Positions 1 through 5,812 of a stretch of DNA of 5,876 bases are shown here, in pieces. A model generated the notes under the pieces. The model searched no databases. It was not told the origin of the DNA and saw nothing but the letters and a program-made list of their open reading frames with translations. Source of the stretch: Alphaproteobacteria bacterium. GTDB taxonomy: Bacteria; Pseudomonadota; Alphaproteobacteria; Puniceispirillales; Puniceispirillaceae. Numbering within the stretch: position 1 is the stretch's first letter; each line of letters starts with the position of its first letter. The stretch is taken from assembly GCA_011522945.1 (NCBI GenBank), contig WTHY01000203.1, forward strand, positions 1 to 5,876. Reading direction: 5' to 3'. A program made the position numbers and the translations under genes.

Positions 1-794
1 CTGTTGCGCCTGCTCTGAAACCAAAGGCACTATCTCTTGTGATGGCAGGCGGATTATTTTCGGCACTGATTGGCCCCGAAATTGCCTATAGAACGCCAGA
101 ACTTATTAATGATGCTCTTTTTGCCGGCTGTTATTTCACGGCAGTTATCGTAGTATTGTTGGCTATTCCGGCGTTAGTAGGCTTGGATTTGCCAAGGCCA
201 GACCTGACTAAGGGTAGTGGGAGGGCAATCTCAGAATTCCTAAAACAGCGGGACTTTTTGCTGGCTTTGATTGCAGCCTCTTTGGGGTATGCCTTTATGA
301 CATTCGTGATGACAGCGACACCATTACAGGTGGTTAATGTGTCGCAATTCAGCATGGAAGCAAATGCGCGTATTATTCAGTGGCATGTGCTTGGCATGTT
401 CGCCCCCTCATTCTTTACTGGCAGCCTTATAACCCGATTTGGTGTGCGCCCAATTCTATGGTCAGGCATCACCTTATATGCCTTATGCTTACTGGTCGCA
501 TTGCATGGTTCAGGCTTCTGGCATTATTTTCTGGCGCTATTATTGTTAGGTATCGGTTGGAATTTTCTATTTATCGGGGGAAGTTCTGTTATTGCCAGTC
601 ATGCACGGCCAGAAGAAAGAGGCCGTGTGCAAGGTGTTGCTGATTTTGTCATACTTTCCTGTGTGTCTCTTGCGTCATTAGCTGCTGGTGCCGCGCATAG
701 CTTTGTTGGATGGCATATTTTGTTACAATTCAGTATTTTGCCGATTTTTATAATCTTTGCATGTTTGTTATTTACGCCCGCAAAGTTGCCTTAA
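1..794 (+). CDS. MFS transporter, C-terminal part (5' truncated by window edge)
   Basis: This is an inner-membrane transporter of the major facilitator superfamily; the substrate cannot be told. The frame is open from base 3 to the TAA at 792-794, giving 263 visible codons, so the GTG at 39 is internal and the true start lies outside the window. The visible part has many hydrophobic segments. A short loop reading GSLITRFGVRPIL (about bases 420-460) resembles the MFS motif A repeat between two helices of the C-terminal half. A segment reading GWNFLFIGGSSVI, followed by the charged loop ARPEERGRVQG (about 555-640), is typical of the YfcJ/YnfM-like MFS subgroup found widely in Alphaproteobacteria. 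About eight to nine of the usual twelve helices are therefore present. The C-terminus is short and ends just after the last helix, as is normal. The family call is firm; the transported compound is unknown. Confidence 0.85.
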   Translation, partial: VAPALKPKALSLVMAGGLFSALIGPEIAYRTPELINDALFAGCYFTAVIVVLLAIPALVGLDLPRPDLTKGSGRAISEFLKQRDFLLALIAASLGYAFMTFVMTATPLQVVNVSQFSMEANARIIQWHVLGMFAPSFFTGSLITRFGVRPILWSGITLYALCLLVALHGSGFWHYFLALLLLGIGWNFLFIGGSSVIASHARPEERGRVQGVADFVILSCVSLASLAAGAAHSFVGWHILLQFSILPIFIIFACLLFTPAKLP

Positions 795-811
795 ATTGTG
801 CGATGCACAAT
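795..811 (+). terminator. Hairpin directly after the MFS stop codon, possible weak terminator
   Basis: A perfect 7-bp inverted repeat, ATTGTGC / GCACAAT with loop GAT, begins at the base after the stop codon. No T-tract follows at once: the next bases are GAAAATTTAG, and a run of five T comes about 14 bases later. It may end or protect the 3' end of the MFS transcript, but it is not a textbook intrinsic terminator. Confidence 0.4.
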
Positions 812-886
812 GAAAATTTAGAGTTTTTATTGTTTCCAAATTTGACACAAATAATTAATATTTTGGAAATATCCAGAAAATCAGCC

Positions 887-914
887 AAAAAAAAGACCGC
901 GATATAAATCGCGG
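887..914 (-). terminator. Intrinsic terminator, minus strand
   Basis: On the minus strand, CCGCGAT pairs perfectly with ATCGCGG (7 bp, loop of 4 nt) across 914-897. It is followed by TC and then eight T (894-887). This is a classic Rho-independent terminator. It would end the candidate sRNA and could also stop any transcript running on from gluQRS, whose stop codon lies about 160 bases upstream. On the plus strand there is no T-tract after the hairpin, so it does not terminate the MFS gene. Confidence 0.78.
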
Positions 915-953
915 CCGAGTTAGGGAGGAAACACAAAAAATAATTTGTGCGGT
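887..953 (-). ncRNA. Candidate small regulatory RNA with CCUCCC anti-SD segment (suhB/mmgR-like architecture)
   Basis: Read on the minus strand, this stretch has the complete layout of a short trans-acting sRNA of about 65-67 nt. A TTGACA box lies upstream (986-981). The RNA would then have a 5' hairpin CACAAA / UUUGUG (949-944 with 937-932, loop UUAUUU), a single-stranded segment containing UUUCCUCCCUAACU (about 931-918), and a terminator hairpin with a U8 tail. The CCUCCC segment is complementary to GGGAGG-type ribosome-binding sites. The order hairpin, unpaired UCCUCCC, GC-rich terminator resembles the alphaproteobacterial suhB/mmgR (alpha-r8) sRNA family as I remember it, which is close to 77 nt in Sinorhizobium; family membership is my inference. 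No convincing ORF occupies it: the 61-codon minus frame crossing it has no ribosome-binding site and runs through the terminator. The 5' end is an estimate. Confidence 0.55.
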
Positions 954-957
954 GCAC

Positions 958-986
958 TGTATGATCTATTCGCCTTTCCGTGTCAA
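958..986 (-). promoter_or_regulatory. Putative sigma-70-type promoter of the candidate sRNA
   Basis: A perfect -35 box TTGACA sits at 986-981 on the minus strand. Seventeen bases further is CATACA (963-958), or with a 19-base spacer TACAGT (961-956, 4 of 6 matches to TATAAT). The -10 element is weak, but position fits a start near 951-953, just before the 5' hairpin of the candidate RNA. The -35 is clear; the -10 is uncertain. Confidence 0.45.
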
Positions 987-1076
987 CAGAAATATTGAAA
1001 AAAAATCATCAGTGATACTAGATATAGTGTCTGCGCATGTTTCTGGATCAGTTTATTTGTGCAAAAACCTATATTA

Positions 1077-1937
1077 TTAGGGGAGGTTTGGTAGCATATC
1101 TTTTAAATCAGATAGTGTAACACCCTGTTTTCTATAGTGAATTATAGATCTTGCATCATCTCGCTTGGCCAGTCTTTTCCCCGTGTCATCACAAATGAGA
1201 TCATGGTGATAATATCGCGGCGCTGGCAGAGCTAAAATGGCTTGAAGTAATCTGTGAAGATGTGTGGCATCCTCCAAATCCTTTCCACGTACCACCAAAT
1301 CAATATCATCCTGATTATCATCAATAACTACTGATAGGTGATAAGAGGCCTGTAGGTCTTTGCGGGCGATAATGACATCTCCAAACCGGCTAGGATCTGC
1401 TGGACAGTTAGCGCCATCATGCTTTATCCAAGTGAGCTGTCCAACATGCTGGATTGCTTTTTCCATATCAAGGCGCCAGGCAGGTATTTGCCCGGCTGCC
1501 TGACGGGTTTTTTGTTCTGCGTAAGATAGGCTGTGACGTGTTGATGGTATAGGTTTCGTAAGTCCATGAGGTGCAGACAAAATATCTGATAATTCAGTTC
1601 TGCTGAGATAGCAGGGATAGACTAAATCCAAATCTTTCAACTGCGCTAGCGCTGCTGCATAAGTCGCAAGACGTTCACTCTGGAAACGCGGCTCTGACGC
1701 CCAGCTTATGCCGAGCCACTGCAAATCTGTGTATATCTGCTCGGTATATTCACTGCGACATCTAGTATGATCTAAATCGTCTATACGCAGGACAAAATGG
1801 TCTGGAGATTGCCCTGCAAATGCCCATACAGTCAGCGCTGAGTAGGCGTGTCCCAGATGTAAATTGCCGGTGGGGCTAGGGGCGAATCTGGTGCGCCAGT
1901 TCGTCTGGCGTTCATGCCCATCACAATATAAGGTCAT
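1077..1937 (-). CDS. gluQ: Glutamyl-Q tRNA(Asp) synthetase GluQRS
   Basis: A cytoplasmic paralogue of the catalytic half of glutamyl-tRNA synthetase. The family activates glutamate and attaches it to the queuosine base at position 34 of tRNA(Asp), not to the tRNA end. From the ATG at 1937 the protein is 286 aa, the normal GluQRS size, with no C-terminal anticodon-binding domain. The class I signature RFAPSPTGNLHLGH is at residues 17-30 with the HIGH-type box HLGH. RIDDLD follows at 51-56, VVRGKDL at 216-222, and the KMSKS-like loop KRLAKRDDA at 254-262. A TTG two codons upstream (1943) is also possible; neither start has a clear Shine-Dalgarno. Oddity: the family's zinc site (CxC...YxxxC in E. 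coli) keeps only C109; the second Cys is Leu111 and the last appears replaced (IPSTRHS). It is transcribed divergently from the esterase gene. Confidence 0.93.
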   Translation of the reverse strand: MTLYCDGHERQTNWRTRFAPSPTGNLHLGHAYSALTVWAFAGQSPDHFVLRIDDLDHTRCRSEYTEQIYTDLQWLGISWASEPRFQSERLATYAAALAQLKDLDLVYPCYLSRTELSDILSAPHGLTKPIPSTRHSLSYAEQKTRQAAGQIPAWRLDMEKAIQHVGQLTWIKHDGANCPADPSRFGDVIIARKDLQASYHLSVVIDDNQDDIDLVVRGKDLEDATHLHRLLQAILALPAPRYYHHDLICDDTGKRLAKRDDARSIIHYRKQGVTLSDLKDMLPNLP

Positions 1938-2013
1938 GATCAACTTGGTTCATTTAAACTTACGACGAAGACAGTAATAAACAGGATAAGTCAGCCAGCG
2001 GGGCTTGTTTATA

Positions 2014-2041
2014 TTGTCTGATGTCATGGGAAGACTATACT
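2014..2041 (+). promoter_or_regulatory. Putative promoter of the esterase gene
   Basis: TTGTCT (2014-2019), a 16-base spacer, then TATACT (2036-2041, five of six matches to TATAAT). A start near 2048 would give a leader of about 35 bases before the ATG at 2083 with its GGAG site. This fits that start and argues against the upstream TTG at 2005, which would lie before the promoter. The 1938-2082 gap also has to hold the divergent gluQRS promoter, which I could not locate. Confidence 0.4.
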
Positions 2042-2082
2042 CCTCAAATACTATCAGACTCAATCAGCTTTTTGGAGATACT

Positions 2083-2742
2083 ATGCGATATCAGCGTGAA
2101 ATAGGCGGGCTTTACGGACAATTTGCAGCACCAGCCTCCGGTGAGACGCCGCAACAGCTAGTCATTTTGTTGCATGGGTGGGGTGCAGACGGAGCTGACC
2201 TGATCGACCTTGCGCAACCGCTTGGTCAGTTTTTACCAAAAGCAGCATTTTTTACGCCTGATGCCCCCCATCCCTGTAGTGCAAATCCGCTAGGGCGTGA
2301 GTGGTTTGATCTTACAGATCGGTCTAAGATGAATCAAAATGCCTTAGCCGCAACAAATGCTGTACATACAGTTCTAGACGCAGCTTCCTCAGAGCTTGAA
2401 ATTCAGCATGCCCAGATACTTCTTGGTGGTTTTTCGCAAGGTGGAATGATGAGCCTATTGGGTGGTTTGTCTTATCATTCAGCGCTTGCGGGGATTGTTA
2501 GTATCGCTGGTGCGGTGTTAGCCGAAGATGCTATTCCTGACGCCGCTGATAGAGCGACACCTGTTTTAATGATCCATGGTGACGCAGATGTCGTGGTGCC
2601 GTTTCAGGCACTTGATATTGGATTAACTATATTAAATTCAAAAGGTTATAAGACTGAACGTCTGAGTTGTTCTGGCGTCGGTCATGGCATTAGCCCAGAA
2701 GCTGTGCAGGATATTGGGAGATTTGCAGCTGCATGTCTCTAA
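2083..2742 (+). CDS. Phospholipase/carboxylesterase family alpha/beta hydrolase
   Basis: A soluble serine hydrolase of the phospholipase/carboxylesterase (Abhydrolase_2, acyl-protein-thioesterase-like) family; the natural ester or thioester substrate is not known. The chosen ATG gives 219 aa, the usual length, and is preceded by GGAG with a 5-base spacer (2074-2077). The frame is open back to a TTG at 2005, but those extra 26 residues do not look like the family. The fold starts with a beta strand leading to LLHGWGADGADL (29-40), which holds the oxyanion-hole region. The nucleophile is Ser118 in GFSQGG (116-121), the acid is probably Asp169 in HGDADVVVP (165-173), and the base is His201 in GVGHGIS (198-204). 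All three catalytic residues are present and in order, so the enzyme should be active. No signal peptide is visible, so it should act in the cytoplasm. Confidence 0.9.
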   Translation: MRYQREIGGLYGQFAAPASGETPQQLVILLHGWGADGADLIDLAQPLGQFLPKAAFFTPDAPHPCSANPLGREWFDLTDRSKMNQNALAATNAVHTVLDAASSELEIQHAQILLGGFSQGGMMSLLGGLSYHSALAGIVSIAGAVLAEDAIPDAADRATPVLMIHGDADVVVPFQALDIGLTILNSKGYKTERLSCSGVGHGISPEAVQDIGRFAAACL

Positions 2743-2824
2743 CTTTGGTAAAGCTATTTTTATGCAGCAGGAAGCTTGTCATAAAGACATGATAAAACCC
2801 TCATATTGTTTTGAGAAATAGGTT

Positions 2825-2851
2825 AGGCCACAATATGTTGTGGTATGGCCT
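2825..2851. repeat. Nested inverted repeat upstream of the HNH gene
   Basis: Two overlapping inverted repeats share this site: CCACAA / TTGTGG (2828-2833 with 2838-2843, loop TATG) and AGGCCA / TGGCCT (2825-2830 with 2846-2851). They are mutually exclusive as RNA hairpins. Only TT follows, so it is a poor terminator for the esterase gene. It lies about 60 bases before the HNH start and could be an operator or a leader-RNA structure. Function is unproven. Confidence 0.4.
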
Positions 2852-2908
2852 TGATCGTAACGCTATCTTTTGCTCTCATATGGGAAAGGATATGGAGGGT
2901 CCAGAAAC

Positions 2909-3505
2909 ATGAATGCCATCCTGCCGCGCTCGACCGCAATCTCAGGCAGTCTTCCACCAGCTTTAGTGTTGAATGCTGACTTCAGACCTTTGAGCTATTA
3001 TCCTTTATCGCTTTGGGGCTGGCAGGACTCTATAAAGGCGGTGTTTCTCGATAGGGTAAATATCATTCAAGAATATGATGAGGTTGTCAGCTCGCCTAGT
3101 TTTGAGATGCGGCTTCCTTCGGTGATTGCTTTAAAAGAATATGTAATTCAAAGCCGAAACCCGGCTTTCACGCGATTTAATGTTTTTTTACGCGATAAAT
3201 TTTGCTGCCAATATTGTGCGGCTCCCTTTCCGGCGCAAGATCTCACCTTTGATCATGTGATTCCACGCTCTCGTGGTGGACGCACAAATTGGGAGAATGT
3301 GGTTGCTGCCTGTACAAGATGCAATTTGATGAAGGCTAATAAGATGCCGTCAAAGTCAGGATTATATCCTATTACAAAGCCGATCGCCCCAAATATGTAT
3401 CAGCTTCAAGAGAATGGCAGATGTTTTCCGCCAAATCATCTGCATCATACTTGGACCGATTATTTATATTGGGATATTGAGCTTGAAACTGACAAGGCTA
3501 CATGA
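2909..3505 (+). CDS. HNH endonuclease family protein (alphaproteobacterial type)
   Basis: A 198-aa HNH-fold protein of a group found in most Alphaproteobacteria next to housekeeping genes; its cellular role is not established, though the fold implies metal-dependent DNA cleavage. The ATG at 2909 has GGAGG ten bases upstream (2894-2898). The open frame reaches back to a TTG at 2870, but that overlaps this site. The N-terminal half carries the family block LVLNADFRPLSYYPLSLW (19-36) followed by KAVFLDRV (43-50) and SFEMRLPSVIALKEYV (64-79). The HNH domain spans about 95-145: CQYC (100-103) and CTRC (135-138) form the zinc knuckles, the catalytic His is H116 in FDHVIPRSRGG (114-124), followed by N130 and N139, making it an HNN-type variant. 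All key residues are present. The C-terminal third is aromatic-rich. Nothing here suggests a mobile intron or a restriction system. Confidence 0.9.
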   Translation: MNAILPRSTAISGSLPPALVLNADFRPLSYYPLSLWGWQDSIKAVFLDRVNIIQEYDEVVSSPSFEMRLPSVIALKEYVIQSRNPAFTRFNVFLRDKFCCQYCAAPFPAQDLTFDHVIPRSRGGRTNWENVVAACTRCNLMKANKMPSKSGLYPITKPIAPNMYQLQENGRCFPPNHLHHTWTDYLYWDIELETDKAT

Positions 3506-3879
3506 TCTCCCCGCATGCCTCTTAGGGGTATGATATAGCATAGATTATTGTCTTTTTCTGATTTGGCAGAAATACGGAATTCAATAGCAATAGCTAGATG
3601 TGGCTCATTTGGGTAAGGGCACTGCTAAGGGTATTTGATTGCTGCTAGATATAGGAGAAGGGTATGATTTCTCTAACATTAATTAAAGGCGTTTTTCTAT
3701 ATAGGTGAGAGAAATATCAGGGAAATTGCGGAGTGGTTTGCTTCCTTTCAGTCAAGGACATCTTCTTGGAAGCGCTAATTGCTTTGCTTCTTATCACCAA
3801 AGACGAAAAGCTAGCAGAAGCAGAGTGCTCTGCGGTCTGCCGCCCCTATTCCAATAAGATTTAGACCAGATAGTTGTGA
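3506..3879. other. Non-coding gap between convergent genes
   Basis: The HNH gene and coq7 point toward each other across these 374 bases, and no family gene is seen. Visible items: a CCCC / GGGG hairpin after the HNH stop (3509-3512 with 3525-3528, weak); the repeated words TAAGGG and GCTAGAT around 3600-3655; AGGAG (3653-3657) six bases before a 14-codon ORF (3664-3708); a GTG-started 50-codon ORF (3705-3857) overlapping its stop as GTGA; GCTTCC / GGAAGC (3740-3745 with 3768-3773); and two adjacent hairpins, GCAGAG / CTCTGC (3820-3833) and GCGG / CCGC (3832-3843). None is followed by a T-tract on either strand, so I cannot name a terminator for either gene. The small ORFs match nothing I recognise and are not annotated as genes. 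Confidence 0.5.
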
Positions 3880-4422
3880 TTAGATTTTTTCGGCTATCTT
3901 AATAGCTGTCCGGCATCCTGTCTGAATGACTTGCTTTAACACATCATAGGCAAATGCCTCTCTGCCACGATGTTCAACAGCAATATCACGATGCTCTAAT
4001 TCCTCATCTCTGAATCTGGCAAGCGTTTCGGTAAGCTCTGGCTCCATATCAGCATTCTCAAGCGCCTTAACTTGGTCATCATAATGCCCACCTATCACTT
4101 CCTCGACAGCAATGGTACAGGCCATGGCCGCTTTAGGTCCCATGGCTGCTGTGGCAGCACCAAGCGCCAGACCTGCCATACCCCAGACAGGGTCAAGTAA
4201 TGAGGGGCGCACTTTATATTCATTAAGCAGCCTGTCAAATGTCTCGAGATGCTCAACTTCCTGATCCATCATATGTTGGATCTCAGCTTCTTTATCTGTC
4301 CCACGAAGCATCATCAGCTGGCCTTTGTAAATCGTCTGGGCAGCACGCTCGCCAGCATGGTTCACGCGTAGATATTCAGCTAGTCTCGATTTGCTCACAG
4401 GCTCAGTCATAGGTAAATCCAT
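3880..4422 (-). CDS. coq7: Demethoxyubiquinone hydroxylase Coq7
   Basis: A membrane-associated diiron monooxygenase of the Coq7 family, which hydroxylates the C6 position of demethoxyubiquinone in late ubiquinone synthesis. From the ATG at 4422 it is 180 aa, a normal length for the single-domain bacterial form. All iron ligands are visible: Glu25 in NHAGE, Glu55 and His58 in QEVEH, Glu107 or Glu108 in VEEVIGGHY, and Glu141 and His144 in DEELEH. The central hydrophobic part (about 78-105, glycine- and alanine-rich) is the membrane-binding stretch. The frame is open far upstream into the end of dsbB, but those residues are not Coq7-like. The ATG at 4422 has a weak AAGAAG six or so bases before it; ATG at 4410 is an alternative. 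It starts 17 bases after the dsbB stop on the same strand, so the two are very likely co-transcribed. Confidence 0.93.
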   Translation of the reverse strand: MDLPMTEPVSKSRLAEYLRVNHAGERAAQTIYKGQLMMLRGTDKEAEIQHMMDQEVEHLETFDRLLNEYKVRPSLLDPVWGMAGLALGAATAAMGPKAAMACTIAVEEVIGGHYDDQVKALENADMEPELTETLARFRDEELEHRDIAVEHRGREAFAYDVLKQVIQTGCRTAIKIAEKI

Positions 4423-4439
4423 TATCTTCTTTTTATTTA

Positions 4440-4982
4440 TTATGGGCGCTGCTTGACACTGTTTAAAACGCCGTACAACCCAACACCGGCTATCGCCAGA
4501 GAAAGTAGCGTATTCCAGCCAGCCATTGAGATGCCCAATAACTGCCACGCAATCTCATCGCACCGAATAACAGGTGTTGCTAATAATGTATCTGTAAGGG
4601 ATGACAAATCAAGGTTTGTGTTTAATTGGCTTGAGCAGCCAGATGGACCGTCCCACCAGAGCAGTTCTACCCCTACATGATAGAGACCAATAGCTGCCGT
4701 TATCAGGGCTGCAGTGGCTATGCCTGCGCAGCAAAGCCTACTGATTTGGCCTTTGTACTGTGCTGAAGATGAATTGGAGAGTATTAGACCAATTGCAGCC
4801 ATTACTATTATCGCAAGATGAGGCCATCTCTGCCAGATGCAGAGCTTGCAGGGCGCTAGACCGCCAATATGTTCAAATGCAAGCGCGCCAAGCAATATGC
4901 TAGATGATGCTATCAGGCAAAATGCCATAGGGATTTGTGGGCTCTGAAACCTTTGGGGTATAAATGTCATGCCCACGCACAT
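4440..4982 (-). CDS. dsbB: Disulfide bond formation protein B
   Basis: An inner-membrane quinone reductase that reoxidises the periplasmic thiol oxidase DsbA and passes the electrons to ubiquinone. The 180-aa product has four hydrophobic segments, near residues 19-37, 56-69, 85-104 and 147-172. The first cysteine pair is C45-KL-C48, followed four residues later by Arg52 (CKLCIWQRWP), matching the quinone-site Arg of E. coli DsbB. The second periplasmic loop carries C116 and C141, the pair that reacts with DsbA. All four redox cysteines are kept. Start choice is open: the ATG at 4982 is only one base from AAGAGG, whereas the GTG at 4976 has seven bases' spacing from the same site and may be the real start; ATG at 4970 is a third option. 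No dsbA is in the window. It lies 101 bases after the YqaA-type gene and 17 bases before coq7. Confidence 0.88.
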   Translation of the reverse strand: MCVGMTFIPQRFQSPQIPMAFCLIASSSILLGALAFEHIGGLAPCKLCIWQRWPHLAIIVMAAIGLILSNSSSAQYKGQISRLCCAGIATAALITAAIGLYHVGVELLWWDGPSGCSSQLNTNLDLSSLTDTLLATPVIRCDEIAWQLLGISMAGWNTLLSLAIAGVGLYGVLNSVKQRP

Positions 4983-5083
4983 GCCTCTTAAGGTCTATTG
5001 GTTACGACAATAAATTCACCAGCATCTGAAAGTAGCAAATCTATAAAATTATTCAGCTTTTAAATTGGCGCTTTTTACTAGAG

Positions 5084-5674
5084 TTAATGTGAAACATACA
5101 AAAATCCAACCACTATCAAGGCTCCGAAAATAGTTGTTAGGGCTGTTAACAGCCGTAAATCTTTGAAATAAACAACAATCATTGCCACAAGATAGAAGCG
5201 CAGGCCTCTGCCTATAATAGAGATCAGCATAAATGGAACGAGGCCAAAGCCAAATAATCCAGCGCTTATCGAGATGACTTTATAGGGAAGCGGCGTAAAA
5301 GCCCCTATGAAAATGAGAAGTAGCCCATAATCTTGGAACCCTGTTGCCACTGCAGTGAACTTATCTGTAGTGCCTCTGATAGATATGGTTTCAAGCAATA
5401 ATTTTGCTGTTTCGCCCATGCCCCATCCAAGCAACCAGCCTACACCGCCGCCTATCACGGAGGCCAGTACACAATATCCAGTTATGCGCAGCCATTTTGC
5501 ACGGTTTGCAACTATAAAAGCTGCCATTAATGGGTCAGCTGGAATGGGAATGATGATAGATTCCAAGGCGACAAACAAATATAGTAGACGCTGGGCGGCG
5601 GCTGTCTGCGCCCGACGCATCATTGAGGAGATGGTGGCGTCAAGACGTGTTTTTCCAGGATATTTAATCTGCAT
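5084..5674 (-). CDS. YqaA/DedA-type membrane protein (VTT/SNARE-associated domain)
   Basis: A small integral inner-membrane protein of the DedA superfamily, YqaA branch. DedA proteins are known or thought to move lipid carriers or phospholipids across the membrane and to affect envelope stability; the job of this branch is not settled. The 196-aa product shows LESIIIPIPADPLM (37-50), with the Glu and the PxPxD motif that opens the family's re-entrant segment, GAFTPLPYKVISISAG (124-139), the second re-entrant motif, and GRGLRFY (155-161), with the conserved arginines. Hydrophobic segments lie near 30-57, 64-84, 115-150 and 160-193. The ATG at 5674 has only a weak AAGAG upstream. ATGs at 5623 and 5620 would give a start closer to the family's usual N-terminus. 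No terminator follows it before dsbB, so one transcript with dsbB and coq7 is possible. Confidence 0.87.
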   Translation of the reverse strand: MQIKYPGKTRLDATISSMMRRAQTAAAQRLLYLFVALESIIIPIPADPLMAAFIVANRAKWLRITGYCVLASVIGGGVGWLLGWGMGETAKLLLETISIRGTTDKFTAVATGFQDYGLLLIFIGAFTPLPYKVISISAGLFGFGLVPFMLISIIGRGLRFYLVAMIVVYFKDLRLLTALTTIFGALIVVGFLYVSH

Positions 5675-5747
5675 TTGTACGGCTCTTGGCGTGAAAATGG
5701 TTTGGGTTCACAGTCTTTGGCTATGATTTGGGGCCATTACCGGAAGT

Positions 5748-5769
5748 CTAAACCACTAGTCTAGTTTAG
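5748..5769. repeat. Inverted repeat between tRNA-Leu and the YqaA-type gene
   Basis: CTAAAC / GTTTAG (5748-5753 with 5764-5769) encloses a 10-base loop, and an overlapping perfect palindrome ACTAG-T-CTAGT (5755-5765) lies inside. No T-tract follows on the minus strand, so it is not a clear terminator for the tRNA. It could be a regulatory site for the gene run that starts at 5674 or a processing structure. I see no strong promoter for that run in the 138-base gap. Confidence 0.35.
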
Positions 5770-5812
5770 GTAAATGCTAGCTTAGTCGGTATTTTGGCCT
5801 AGAATGATAGTT

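Noticed and set aside
710..907. 65-codon plus-strand ORF overlapping the end of the MFS gene
   Set aside because: It shares sequence with the MFS 3' end in another frame, and the rest is AT-rich spacer without family resemblance.
772..957. 61-codon minus-strand ORF across the MFS–gluQRS gap
   Set aside because: No ribosome-binding site, low-complexity hydrophobic product, and it runs through the intrinsic terminator and the candidate sRNA.
2005..2082. N-terminal extension of the esterase from the TTG at 2005
   Set aside because: A good GGAG-ATG pair at 2074-2085 and a promoter-like TATACT at 2036 place the start at 2083; the extra residues are not family-like.
2909..3505. HNH protein as part of a homing or defence system
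   Set aside because: It is the widespread chromosomal alphaproteobacterial type with no intron, intein, methylase or defence partner nearby.
3715..3775. SRP RNA-like word GAAAGGAAGC on the minus strand
   Set aside because: Only a short match to the SRP tetraloop region; the conserved CAGGUCAGG and GCAGCC partners are missing and no long helix can be drawn.
3718..3845. Minus-strand open frame ending near 3720, with Ser/Lys-rich product
   Set aside because: No start codon with a ribosome-binding site and no recognisable domain; likely a chance frame in the same repeat-rich gap.
4423..4548. N-terminal extension of Coq7 overlapping dsbB
   Set aside because: The residues read from dsbB sequence in another frame and lack Coq7 similarity; the 4422 start gives a normal length.
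5355..5726. 123-codon plus-strand ORF opposite the YqaA-type gene
   Set aside because: It is the antisense shadow of a membrane-protein gene with clear DedA motifs on the other strand.
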